This document shows, piece after piece, positions 35,460 through 42,924 of a DNA stretch of 43,408 bases. Positions within the stretch are counted from its first letter, which is position 1, and the number at the start of each line of letters is the position of its first letter. Source of the stretch: Rhodobacter sp. (GTDB lineage Bacteria > Pseudomonadota > Alphaproteobacteria > Rhodobacterales > Rhodobacteraceae); the NCBI GenBank assembly GCA_020250445.1, contig JADCEF010000002.1:1-43408 (forward strand), written 5' to 3'. The notes beneath the pieces were generated by a model. That model did no database searches, was not told the DNA's origin, and saw nothing but the letters and a program-made list of their open reading frames with translations. The translations under genes and the position numbers were made by a program.

Positions 35460-36478
35460 AGATCGGGGCCGCCGAGGTTCTGCGGACCTATGCGCGCCCG
35501 GACCCCGCCCGGCCTGGGCTGCTGATCTATGGCAATGACGCCATGCGCGTGGCCCTGAAGCGGCAAGAGGTGATTGCCGCCATCATCGGACCGGGCGGCG
35601 AGGCGGAAATGCGCCTTGCCCGGATGGCCGCCGCCGACCTGCGCCGTGACCCGGCGGCGCTGCAGGATGCCATGAAGGCGCAAGGATTCTTCCCCGGCCC
35701 GCGCGTTGCCTTTGTCGAAGACGCGACCGACGGTCTGGCCCCCCTGCTGCAAGAGGCATTGGCAGCCTGGCGGCCCGGGGATGCCCTTCTGGTGGTCACG
35801 GCAGGGTCGCTGGCGGCAAAATCGGCGCTGCGCAAGCTGTTCGAACCGCATCCGCGCGCACATGCGCTGGCGCTTTACGATGATCCGCCGGGCCGGGACG
35901 AGATTGAGGCGATGCTGGCCGGGGCCGGGGTTGCGGGCCTGTCGCGCGCGGCGATGGCGGATGTGACCGCGCTGGCGCAGGCGCTGGACCCGGGCGATTT
36001 CCGCCAGACGCTGGAAAAGATCGCGCTGTACAAGCTGGGTGATGCCACGCCACTGACGCCCGCCGAGATTGCCGCCTGTGCCCCCGCCACCGTTGAGGCC
36101 GAGGTGGACGAGATCATCAACGCCGCCGCCTCGGGCCGGGTGGCCGATGTCGGCCCGCTGATGCGGCGGCTGGATGGGCAGGGGGTGGGCGCGGTAAAGG
36201 TCTGCATGGAGGCAACGCGGCATTTCCGCACCCTGCACGGGGCGGCCTGCGACCCTGCGGGGCCTGCATCCGGTCTGGCACGGTCGCGCCCGCCGGTGTT
36301 CGGCCCGCGCCGCGACGTGATGCTGCGGCAGGCCCAATCCCTGGGACTGCACAAGATCGAAGAGGCGCTTGGCATGCTGATCGAAACAGACCTGACGCTG
36401 CGATCCTCTGCCCGGGCCCCGGCCACGGCGGTGATGGAACGCACGCTGATCCGCCTTGCCACCCTGGCGCGGAGGTAG
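35456..36478 (+). CDS. holA: DNA polymerase III delta subunit
   Basis: The 340-residue protein is HolA-like: 'PGLLIYGNDAMRVALKRQEV', 'GFFPGPRVAFVEDATDGLAP', 'LLVVTAGSLAAKSALRKLFE', 'FRQTLEKIALYKLGDATPLT' and a C-terminal helical collar domain ('KIEEALGMLIETDLTLRSS'). It belongs to the clamp loader. The GTG start overlaps the lptE stop (GTGA). The N-terminal AAA+ region is degenerate, as is usual for delta. The GST pseudogene begins two bases after its stop. Confidence 0.92.
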   Translation: MKIGAAEVLRTYARPDPARPGLLIYGNDAMRVALKRQEVIAAIIGPGGEAEMRLARMAAADLRRDPAALQDAMKAQGFFPGPRVAFVEDATDGLAPLLQEALAAWRPGDALLVVTAGSLAAKSALRKLFEPHPRAHALALYDDPPGRDEIEAMLAGAGVAGLSRAAMADVTALAQALDPGDFRQTLEKIALYKLGDATPLTPAEIAACAPATVEAEVDEIINAAASGRVADVGPLMRRLDGQGVGAVKVCMEATRHFRTLHGAACDPAGPASGLARSRPPVFGPRRDVMLRQAQSLGLHKIEEALGMLIETDLTLRSSARAPATAVMERTLIRLATLARR

Positions 36479-36480
36479 CG

Positions 36481-37110
36481 ATGCAGACCGTCATCGGCAC
36501 CGTGCGGACCCGCGCCGCCCGTGGTCTTTGACGCCGGAAGAGCTTGGCCTGTCCTGCAGGCCTGCGGCGGCAGGCCCCCGGTCACACGGGGTTACGGCCT
36601 TGAACCCGGCGGGCAAGGTGCCCGTACCGGTCTCAGACCATGTGCCGATCACCGCTTCGACGGCAATCCTGACCTTTATGGCCGACCGGCACGGCCTTCT
36701 GACCCATCCCGCCGGCGGCCTTGACCGCGCCCGGCAGGACAGCCTGACGCCGGTTCTGCCGGATGACTGCGACGCGGCACTGCGGGTGGCGGCGCGGTAC
36801 AGCTTCATTCTGCCGCAGGCGCTGCGCAGGCCGGGGATCACGACATCCTTGCACCGGGGGTTTGCGCGCAGCCAGACCACGCTGGTGCAGCGCATGGGCG
36901 GGGGCGCGTTCCTGATGGGCGATGTCATGACAGTGCCCGACATCATCCTGCGCCGTTGCGGGGCCTGGACGGAAGCCGCGAAGTTTCCGATCACCGGGCA
37001 GCACCTGGCCTGGGCATGTGGCGCGGATGCGGGCGCGCCCGGCGTTTCAGCAGGCGATGGCGCGGCAGGGGCACGATATGCGGCGACTGGGCCGATTTCC
37101 GAAGTGCAGG
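36481..37110 (+). pseudogene. Glutathione S-transferase pseudogene (frameshifted)
   Basis: The ATG lies two bases after the holA stop and begins 'QTVIGTVRTRAAR', a GST N terminus, but the frame stops after 16 codons. The next frame continues with 'TPEELGLSC', 'TALNPAGKVPVPVSDHVPIT' and 'MADRHGLLTHPAGGLDRARQ', the thioredoxin-like domain, and 'RSQTTLVQRMGGGAFLMGD' then 'VMTVPDII' of the helical domain. Near 37010 the reading shifts again to 'ARMRARPAFQQAMARQGHD', a typical GST end. At least two frameshifts and a lost stop show that it is dead. A second, diverged copy of the 'TSLHR...RSQT' region lies at 37386-37460. Confidence 0.85.
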
Positions 37111-37152
37111 GCAGGCGACGGCCGGGTTACCGGTCGATTGCGGAACGCTTCT

Positions 37153-37346
37153 TCTTGCCTGATTTGACAGGTGTCAAATCAGGCCGCGCCTGCCTGCCCC
37201 TGGCAGGCGCGTTCCGCGCCAGCCCAGTCAGGCGCGGCCTGATTTACGGCCCGCTGTCCTGGCTTATCCCCCCTTGCCCTTCGGCTTGCGCCTTCGGGCA
37301 ACCGTCCCGGAAAACGCTCCCCCGGAGCGTTTTCTTTCGGTCCGGG
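37153..37346 (+). repeat. Modular palindromic repeat, copy B
   Basis: Same modules as copy A: hairpin 1 at 37157-37184 (GCCTGATTTGAC-AGGT-GTCAAATCAGGC), hairpin 2 at 37185-37211 (CGCGCCTGCC / GGCAGGCGCG), linker GTTCCGCGCCAGCCCAG, a third GCCTGATTT block, the 'CCTTGCCCTTCGGCTTGCGCC' region and hairpin 3 at 37310-37334 (GAAAACGCTCC-CCC-GGAGCGTTTTC). Relative to copy A both arms of hairpin 1 changed together (CCGGAT to CCTGAT, ATCCGG to ATCAGG), and the third block changed with them. Confidence 0.8.
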
Positions 37347-37385
37347 CACCTCAGACCGCAGTGTCGACAGTTCTCTCGGCGGGCA

Positions 37386-37460
37386 TCAAGACCTCGTTGC
37401 ACCGGGAATGGAGGCGCAGCCAGACCATGCTGGCACGGACATATGGCGGAAGCGCCCGGG
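37386..37460 (+). pseudogene. Duplicated GST fragment between inverted repeat copies
   Basis: Translated from 37382 it reads 'GIKTSLHREWRRSQTMLA' followed by 'RTYGGSA', a diverged second copy of 'GITTSLHRGFARSQTTLV' and 'QRMGGGA' in the GST pseudogene 545 bp upstream. The fragment is exactly what lies between repeat copies B and C. It has no start, stop or remaining domain and is non-functional. Confidence 0.7.
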
Positions 37461-37465
37461 CCTAT

Positions 37466-37664
37466 CAGGTCACGCTCCGGTGGAGCGTGGCCCGGTCCGT
37501 TGCCCGAAGGCGCAAGCCGCAGGGCAAGGGGGGGCGAAGCTTGGCCCGACGCCAGTAAATCCGGCCGCGCCTGCCTGGGCGGGCGCGGAAACGCGCCTGC
37601 CGGGGGCAGGCAGGCGCGGCAGTCGGGGCAGTGCCCCGACTTGACGCGGGTCAAATCCGGCAAG
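37466..37664 (-). repeat. Modular palindromic repeat, copy C (inverted)
   Basis: On the minus strand the module order equals copies A and B: a hairpin 1 region beginning GCCGGATTTGAC, here extended by an extra perfect stem AGTCGGGGCA-G-TGCCCCGACT (37621-37641); hairpin 2 (37592-37618, CGCGCCTGCC / GGCAGGCGCG); the linker TTCCGCGCCCGCCCAGGCAG; a GGCCGGATTTA block; and hairpin 3 (37471-37489, CACGCTCC-GGT-GGAGCGTG). It faces copy B across the duplicated GST fragment. Between 37665 and 37755 only the Shine-Dalgarno AAGGAGG of the aldolase gene stands out. Confidence 0.8.
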
Positions 37665-37755
37665 ACAGGGATGCCGCGCATTCCAGCGCCACGCGGACCC
37701 CTTCCCCTTCCGCAGCATCCTGCCCTAAGCTTTTCCCAACCCAAGGAGGCCCGCC

Positions 37756-38517
37756 ATGACCCTGTCCAGCCTAAATCCGCGCGTGAATTTCGACTTTCCC
37801 CAGGAACGGGCTGATCTGGCCGCCGCCTTTCGCTGGACCGCAAGGCTGGGCATGAACGAGGCGGTGGCCAATCATTTCTCGCTGGCGGTCAGTGGGGACG
37901 GCATGCGGTTCCTGATCAATCCCAACCAGCGCCACTTTGCCCGGATCAAGGCCAGCGACCTGCTGTTGCTGGATGCCGATGATCCGGAGGTGCTCGCGCG
38001 CCCGGATGCGCCGGACCCGACCGCCTGGGGGCTGCACGGCGCGGTCCACCGGATGGTGCCGCATGCGCGCTGCGTGATGCATGTGCATTCGATCTTTGCG
38101 ACCGTCCTTGCCTCGCTGGAGGATTCCACGCTGCCGCCCATCGACCAGAATACGGCGATGTTCTTTGGCCGCACCGTGATCGACGGCAATTATGGCGGGC
38201 TGGCCTTTGAAGAAGAAGGCATGCGCTGCGCCGGGATGCTGGGCGACCCCAGGGTGCAGGTGATGATCATGGGCAATCACGGCGTGCTGGTGATCGGCGC
38301 CACCGTGGCCGAGGCCTTTACCCGGCTGTATTACTTTGAACGCGCCGCCGAAACCTACATCCGCGCGTTGCAAACCGGGCGCAAGCTGCGGGTGCTGAGC
38401 GATGCCGTGGCCGAAAGCGTCGCCCATGAGATGGAGGTTTACCCCGACATGGCCGACCGGCATCTGGCAGAGATCAGGGCAATTCTGGACGAGCAAGAAC
38501 CGGCCTACCGCAACTGA
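37756..38517 (+). CDS. Class II aldolase/adducin family protein
   Basis: This 253-residue protein has the FucA/adducin fold with zinc ligands in 'CVMHVHSIFATVLASLED' (His109, His111) and 'MIMGNHGVLVIG' (His175). The substrate-loop 'ANHFSLAVSGDGMRFLINPN' is present. The position of the catalytic glutamate of fuculose aldolase appears to be occupied in 'PTAWGLHGAVHR' by alanine, which suggests a reaction other than classical aldol cleavage. A strong AAGGAGG precedes the ATG by about seven bases. It is the first gene after the repeat cluster and converges with the minus-strand group beyond it. Confidence 0.9.
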   Translation: MTLSSLNPRVNFDFPQERADLAAAFRWTARLGMNEAVANHFSLAVSGDGMRFLINPNQRHFARIKASDLLLLDADDPEVLARPDAPDPTAWGLHGAVHRMVPHARCVMHVHSIFATVLASLEDSTLPPIDQNTAMFFGRTVIDGNYGGLAFEEEGMRCAGMLGDPRVQVMIMGNHGVLVIGATVAEAFTRLYYFERAAETYIRALQTGRKLRVLSDAVAESVAHEMEVYPDMADRHLAEIRAILDEQEPAYRN

Positions 38518-38540
38518 AGGGCACAGCCGTTGCGCAACCG

Positions 38541-38714
38541 TCAGTCCGGGATCTCTTGCGGGAAGCCATCGGGCCCCTCGCCCGGCCAGGGATCCGATTC
38601 AGGAACGCGGTCATCCGGCAGCTCCGGTCCTGGCGCGTCGGGGCTTTCCCGGGGCGGGGGCTGATCCTCGGGCGGCGGCGGGACGGGCGTGCGGGGGATT
38701 GCAAAGCGGGTCAT
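38541..38714 (-). CDS. Small proline-rich acidic protein (57 residues), hypothetical
   Basis: An ORF of 57 codons starts at 38714 after a near-perfect GGAGGT with five bases spacing. It reads 'TRFAIPRTPVPPPPEDQPPP' at the N terminus, then alternates proline, aspartate and glutamate ('PDAPGPELPDDRVPE') and ends 'PDGFPQEIPD'. It lacks a signal and folded-domain features and would be disordered. It begins 39 bp after the flavoprotein stop on the same strand, so it is the likely last gene of the SDR group. The strong ribosome-binding site is the main evidence that it is translated. Confidence 0.6.
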   Translation of the reverse strand: MTRFAIPRTPVPPPPEDQPPPRESPDAPGPELPDDRVPESDPWPGEGPDGFPQEIPD

Positions 38715-38753
38715 GGCAGACCTCCGGTCAGGGCGTCATCAGGCTTTATGCTG

Positions 38754-39971
38754 TCAGGCTACGCCCGGAACCGGATCAGGGAAAGCGGAAAGGCCAGACG
38801 GCTTTGCAGCGGCGGCGCGGCCCGCCCAGCGCCCGGTGGCAAGGCAGGCGGTCAGCAGATAGCCGCCCGTCGGGGCTTCCCAATCCAGCATCTCACCACA
38901 GGCAAAGATGCCCGGCAGCGCGCGCAATTCCAGCCCTTCGCTCAGCGCCCCGGCCCGGATGCCGCCCGCGACCGAAATCGCCTCGTCCAGCGGGCGGGGA
39001 CCGGCATGGGGCACGGGCAGCGCCTTGAGCAGTGCGGCAAGTGCCGCACCTTCGGGCAGGGGGCGGGCAAACTCCTGCACCAGCGCTGTGGCGGCAGGGG
39101 ACAGGCCCAGCTTGCGCAGGCGGTTGCCCAGGGTTTCGCCGGGGCGGGCGCGGGTCAGGCGCAGGGTGATCTGACCGGCAGACAGATGCGGCAGCAGATC
39201 CAGGATCAGGGGCGCGCCGTCGCGCAGCGCGCGCGAAACGGCATAGATGCCGCCGCCTTCCAGGCCTCGGGCCGAAATCACGAACTCGCCGCGCCGGCGC
39301 AGCCGGCCCGCGCACAGCACGGCCCCCTTCACCGGTGCCCCGAAATGGCGGGCCATATGGGCCGACCATGTCATGCGGACCCCCATGTTCGCAGGCTGCC
39401 AGGGGGCAAGGGCAACCCCCTTCTGCTCCAGCCAGGGCACCCAGGCGGCGTCCGACCCCAGGCGCGCCCAGCTGGCCCCGCCCAGCGCCAGAACCGTGAC
39501 GGCGGGGCACAGAACCTGCAGGCCTGCGGGCGTGTCGAAACCCAGGCCGATGCCGGCAAAGCCGGTCCAGCGCCAGCGGGTGCGCATCTGCACCCCCATC
39601 CCGTCCAGCCGCCGCAGCCAGGCGCGCAGCAGCGGCGAGGCCTTCATTGCGACCGGAAAGACCCGGCGGGACGAGCCTGTGAACACCTCCTGCCCCAGAC
39701 CGCGCGCCCAGTCCCGGACCTGGTCTGGTCCGAAGACGGCCAGCATCGGGGCAAGCCAGGGGGCCGCTTCGCGGTACTCGGCCGTCAGGGCCGCCAGGGG
39801 TTCGTCCTGCGTCAGGTTCAGGCCGGACTTGCCCGCCATCAGGAACTTGCGCGCGGGGCTGGGCTTGGCCTCGGCGATCAGCACCCGCCTGCCGGCGCGG
39901 GCCAGTTCTTCGGCAGCCATCAGCCCGGCGGGACCGGCACCGATGACCAGCGCATCGCAGTGCCCGGTCAC
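38754..39971 (-). CDS. TIGR03862/BaiN-type flavoprotein (HI0933-like NAD(P)/FAD oxidoreductase)
   Basis: This 405-residue flavoprotein begins at a GTG whose TGA overlap (GTGA) with the upstream gene fixes the start. The FAD-binding motif is 'ALVIGAGPAGLMAAEELARAG'-like at the N terminus; 'ARKFLMAGKSGLNLTQDEPL' is the hallmark of the TIGR03862 branch of the HI0933 family. Further landmarks are 'TVLALGGASWARLGSDAAWV' and the C-terminal 'GIFACGEMLDWEAPTGGY' then 'LLTACLATGRWAG'. The substrate is unknown. The frame is open far upstream (to 40445), but that part is antisense or out of frame with the hydratase remnant. Confidence 0.88.
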   Translation of the reverse strand: MTGHCDALVIGAGPAGLMAAEELARAGRRVLIAEAKPSPARKFLMAGKSGLNLTQDEPLAALTAEYREAAPWLAPMLAVFGPDQVRDWARGLGQEVFTGSSRRVFPVAMKASPLLRAWLRRLDGMGVQMRTRWRWTGFAGIGLGFDTPAGLQVLCPAVTVLALGGASWARLGSDAAWVPWLEQKGVALAPWQPANMGVRMTWSAHMARHFGAPVKGAVLCAGRLRRRGEFVISARGLEGGGIYAVSRALRDGAPLILDLLPHLSAGQITLRLTRARPGETLGNRLRKLGLSPAATALVQEFARPLPEGAALAALLKALPVPHAGPRPLDEAISVAGGIRAGALSEGLELRALPGIFACGEMLDWEAPTGGYLLTACLATGRWAGRAAAAKPSGLSAFPDPVPGVA

Positions 39972-40474
39972 GGGATCAGGCCCCGCGCCAGCGCCTCGGG
40001 CACTGTCTTGCGGGTGCCCGCCGTCAGGATGCGCCTGGTGCAGGCAGATCCGGCCAGCGCCGCAAGACGGACCGGGCCGGACGGCTGTGGCAAAAGGCCC
40101 GGTCGCATGGCGGGACGCAGGACCGCAGCCCCGGGCATGGCAAACCGCAGGCCCGGGGCCGGTGCCATCCCAATGGCACCGGCCCTGGGCAGTGTCCCGT
40201 TCAGGGCGGCACTGGCCAGGCCCGGAAAGGCCGAGAAGCGCGATGAACCGGTTTCCCGGGCAGGGCAGGTTGCCGGCCCGGCCCGCGCCCTGTCCGGACC
40301 GGCCCCGGCCCAAGGGACACGGGGCCTGCCCGTCAGGATCAGGGCGCGGGCGCTTGTGGCCCTTTCCCCGGCATTTGCCACGGCGGGCAATAGGGTCGCG
40401 GGCAGGGCACCGGCTTTTTCCGGACGGCGCAGCGTGAGCGTCCAAAGACCGCCCGCATCGGAAACCTTGATCAT
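39968..40474 (-). pseudogene. Eroded enoyl-CoA hydratase/isomerase-like gene
   Basis: The ORF is open for 168 codons, starting 'IKVSDAGGLWTLTLRRPEKA', a clear crotonase N terminus, with 'RALILTGRP' and 'AALNGTLPRAGAIGMAPAPGLRFAMPGA' partly matching the oxyanion-hole region in outline. Key glycines are changed (the usual AGAD-like loop is 'WAGAGPDRA'; the LAGGAFG-like loop is 'LPRAGAIG'), and the C-terminal trimerisation helices are missing (usual length over 250). It ends 'EALARGLIP' and overlaps the flavoprotein GTG. It is probably inactive but still transcribed, since it couples translation of the next gene. A functional divergent protein cannot be excluded. Confidence 0.65.
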
Positions 40475-40517
40475 CGCTGTCACCGCCTTCTTTCGCGGGT
40501 GATCCGGGGGCAACCGG

Positions 40518-41261
40518 TCAGATCAGGCCGACACGGGCGCGGATGCCCTGGTCACGCAGCGAGATTTCCTGGCCAAGCCAGCCGTCGGCGTCGGGGCTGC
40601 ACATCCACAGCAGCGCGCGCGCGGGCCAGTCGGCGGGGATATGCACCGCAGGATCAAGCTGGCTCACCGGATTCACGCCGCTGGCCTTGATCCTGACCTG
40701 CATGTCGGTGGCAACCGTGCCCGGCGACAGGCCCATCACGCGCAGGCCCCAGGTGCCCTCCTCCAGATGGGCCATGCGTGTCAGCATGGCGGCCCCGGCC
40801 TTGGCGCTGCAATAGGCCCCCCAGCCTTCCAGCGGCGTGTGGGCGGCCCCGGACGAGACGGTGATGATTGTGCCCGATCCTTGCGCCTTCATCACCGGGA
40901 TCGCAAACCGCATGCCGTGGAACACACCCTTGAGGTTGATGTCGATGGCCCGCCCCCAGTCTGCCGGGTCCGCCTCGGCCAGACGGGTGATGGGATCGAT
41001 CACACCTGCGTTATTGATCAGCACGTCAAGACGCCCACCCCAGCGCAGCGCCTGATCCAGCGCGGCCCGCAGAGAAGCCGCATCGGCAACGTCACAGCGC
41101 AGGGCCAGCGCCTGCGGGCCGATCTGTGCCGCAACCTGCCCGATCTCGTCGCCGCTGCGCGCCAGAAGGGCGACGCGCGCCCCGGCCTGCGCAAAGATGC
41201 GGGCCGCCGCGGCCCCGATGCCCCGGCTTGCCCCGGTGATTGCCACAACCTTGCCCTGCAT
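40518..41261 (-). CDS. Short-chain dehydrogenase/reductase (SDR)
   Basis: This 247-residue classical SDR has the cofactor motif 'TGASRGIG' (9-16), 'CDVAD' (56-60), 'NNAGV' (83-87), Asn109, a serine at 136/137, and the catalytic 'YCSAK' (Tyr150, Lys154). After the active site comes 'GLSPGTVATDMQ', the usual PG motif. The arginine after the glycine-rich loop suggests NADP(H) or NAD(H) ambiguously. It is the first gene of the minus-strand run SDR, hydratase remnant, flavoprotein, small ORF. The substrate cannot be inferred. Confidence 0.92.
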   Translation of the reverse strand: MQGKVVAITGASRGIGAAAARIFAQAGARVALLARSGDEIGQVAAQIGPQALALRCDVADAASLRAALDQALRWGGRLDVLINNAGVIDPITRLAEADPADWGRAIDINLKGVFHGMRFAIPVMKAQGSGTIITVSSGAAHTPLEGWGAYCSAKAGAAMLTRMAHLEEGTWGLRVMGLSPGTVATDMQVRIKASGVNPVSQLDPAVHIPADWPARALLWMCSPDADGWLGQEISLRDQGIRARVGLI

Positions 41262-41380
41262 TCCTGTCCCCCTTGCGGATTGCCGGACTGTCTTAGACCA
41301 TCACCGCGCACTACGGAAACCCTTGACCCGCCGCATGGCAGGGGAAAGGATGGGCGAATGGTCCTCAGGAAGGCTTTTTC

Positions 41381-42892
41381 ATGTTTCACGCAACGTTCAA
41401 GGGCGGCCCGCTGCTTGCGGCACTGCTGATTTCAACTGCGGCCCATGCCGAACTGACAGCCGATCAGGTCTGGACGAACTGGAAGGCCGTATCGGCGGCC
41501 TCTGGCCAGACCGTGACGGCGGCTTCGGAGGCCCGCGAAGGCGACACGCTTGCGATCAAGGGCCTGACCATTGTGTCAACGTTCGATGGCGGGTCGATCA
41601 ACGGCACCATCGAGGCGGTGAATTTCCGCGAACTGGGTGACGGAACCGTGGAAGTCACCATGTCGCCCGAATATCCGGTTGTCGTGAATTCAATCGAATC
41701 CGACGGCAGGAAAAGCGTCATCAATGTCGCGGTCCGCCAACCTGACCTCAAGATCATCGCATCGGGCAGCGAAGCCGAAACGCGCTATGATTTCACTGCC
41801 CCCTTCGTAAAGGCTGTGGTCAGTGACGTGACCGTAGAGGAAAAGCCGATCGAAATGACCCTGGAGGTCGATGTCACGGCGCTGGGCGGAAGCTATTTGG
41901 TGACGGCAGGCACGCCCAAACAGCTTGCCTCTTCGATCACTGCCGACAGTGCCGCGGTGACACTGGCGATGACGGACCCTGAAACGGGCGGCAAGATCAA
42001 CATGAAGGGCAATGTCAGCGATCTTGTGGGGAACTCGACGGGCAATCTGCTGGATACGGCGATGATGGCGGACATGTCGCAGGCCCTGAAAGCCGGATTT
42101 GCCACCGATGGCAGCCTTGCCTATGGCGCAGGCACGTTCGAGTTTGACATGGCCGAAGCGGCGGACACGACAAAAGGCTCTGCCACCATCGGCAGCGGGA
42201 ACATCGTCTTTGCGCTGGATGCGGACCGGTTGAACTATGGCGGGGGCAGCAAGGATGTCGAAGTGACCCTGTCCGGCGCGTGGAGTCCGCTGCCGTCTGT
42301 TGCGATGAGCTATGGCGAGGCGGCGTTCAACCTGCTGATGCCGGTCAGCAAATCGGACGAGCCGGGCGATTTCGCATTCCTGATGAAGCTGGTTGATTTC
42401 ACACTGTCAGACGATGTCTGGTCGCTGCTGGACCCCGAAAAGGTCCTGCCGCGCGATCCGGCAACCATCGTCATCGACACCGGGGGCAAGGCCAACTGGG
42501 GGGTCGACATCATGGACCCGGACGGGGCCGAAGAGCTTGCCGACGACACCATGCCGGTCCAGCTTCATGCGCTGGATGTCACCAACCTGACGCTGAAGGC
42601 AGCGGGGGCGGAAGTCACGGGCGACGGGGCCTTCACCTTTGACAACGCCGACACCACGACCTTCCCCGGCGTACCGCTGCCGACGGGCCAGCTTGACCTG
42701 AAGATCGTCGGTGCCAACGGGCTTGTCGACAAGCTGGTGCAGATGGGCCTTCTGCCGGAGGATCAGGCGATGAGCGCGCGGATGATGATGGGCCTGTTTG
42801 CCAATGCCGTGGAAGGGTCTGACGACACGCTGACCTCGACGCTGGAGTTCAAGGAAAAGGGCCTTTTCGTCAACGGCCAGCGTCTGCAGTAA
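41381..42892 (+). CDS. DUF2125 family exported protein
   Basis: The 503-residue protein has a signal peptide ('LLAALLISTAAHAE') and a long beta-rich body with regular 'T-x-E-V-x-V' strands, typical of DUF2125 proteins of Rhodobacterales (e.g. 'INGTIEAVNFRELGDGTVEV', 'YDFTAPFVKAVVSDVTVEEK', 'LPTGQLDLKIVGANGLVDKL'). The function of the family is unknown; a periplasmic, lipid- or envelope-related role is only a guess. AGGAAGG precedes the ATG by seven bases. It is a single-gene unit divergent from the SDR gene across 119 bp. No terminator hairpin with a T tract follows it. Confidence 0.88.
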   Translation: MFHATFKGGPLLAALLISTAAHAELTADQVWTNWKAVSAASGQTVTAASEAREGDTLAIKGLTIVSTFDGGSINGTIEAVNFRELGDGTVEVTMSPEYPVVVNSIESDGRKSVINVAVRQPDLKIIASGSEAETRYDFTAPFVKAVVSDVTVEEKPIEMTLEVDVTALGGSYLVTAGTPKQLASSITADSAAVTLAMTDPETGGKINMKGNVSDLVGNSTGNLLDTAMMADMSQALKAGFATDGSLAYGAGTFEFDMAEAADTTKGSATIGSGNIVFALDADRLNYGGGSKDVEVTLSGAWSPLPSVAMSYGEAAFNLLMPVSKSDEPGDFAFLMKLVDFTLSDDVWSLLDPEKVLPRDPATIVIDTGGKANWGVDIMDPDGAEELADDTMPVQLHALDVTNLTLKAAGAEVTGDGAFTFDNADTTTFPGVPLPTGQLDLKIVGANGLVDKLVQMGLLPEDQAMSARMMMGLFANAVEGSDDTLTSTLEFKEKGLFVNGQRLQ

Positions 42893-42924
42893 CGCAGGGG
42901 TGCATGGCTTCGTAGGGTGCCGGA

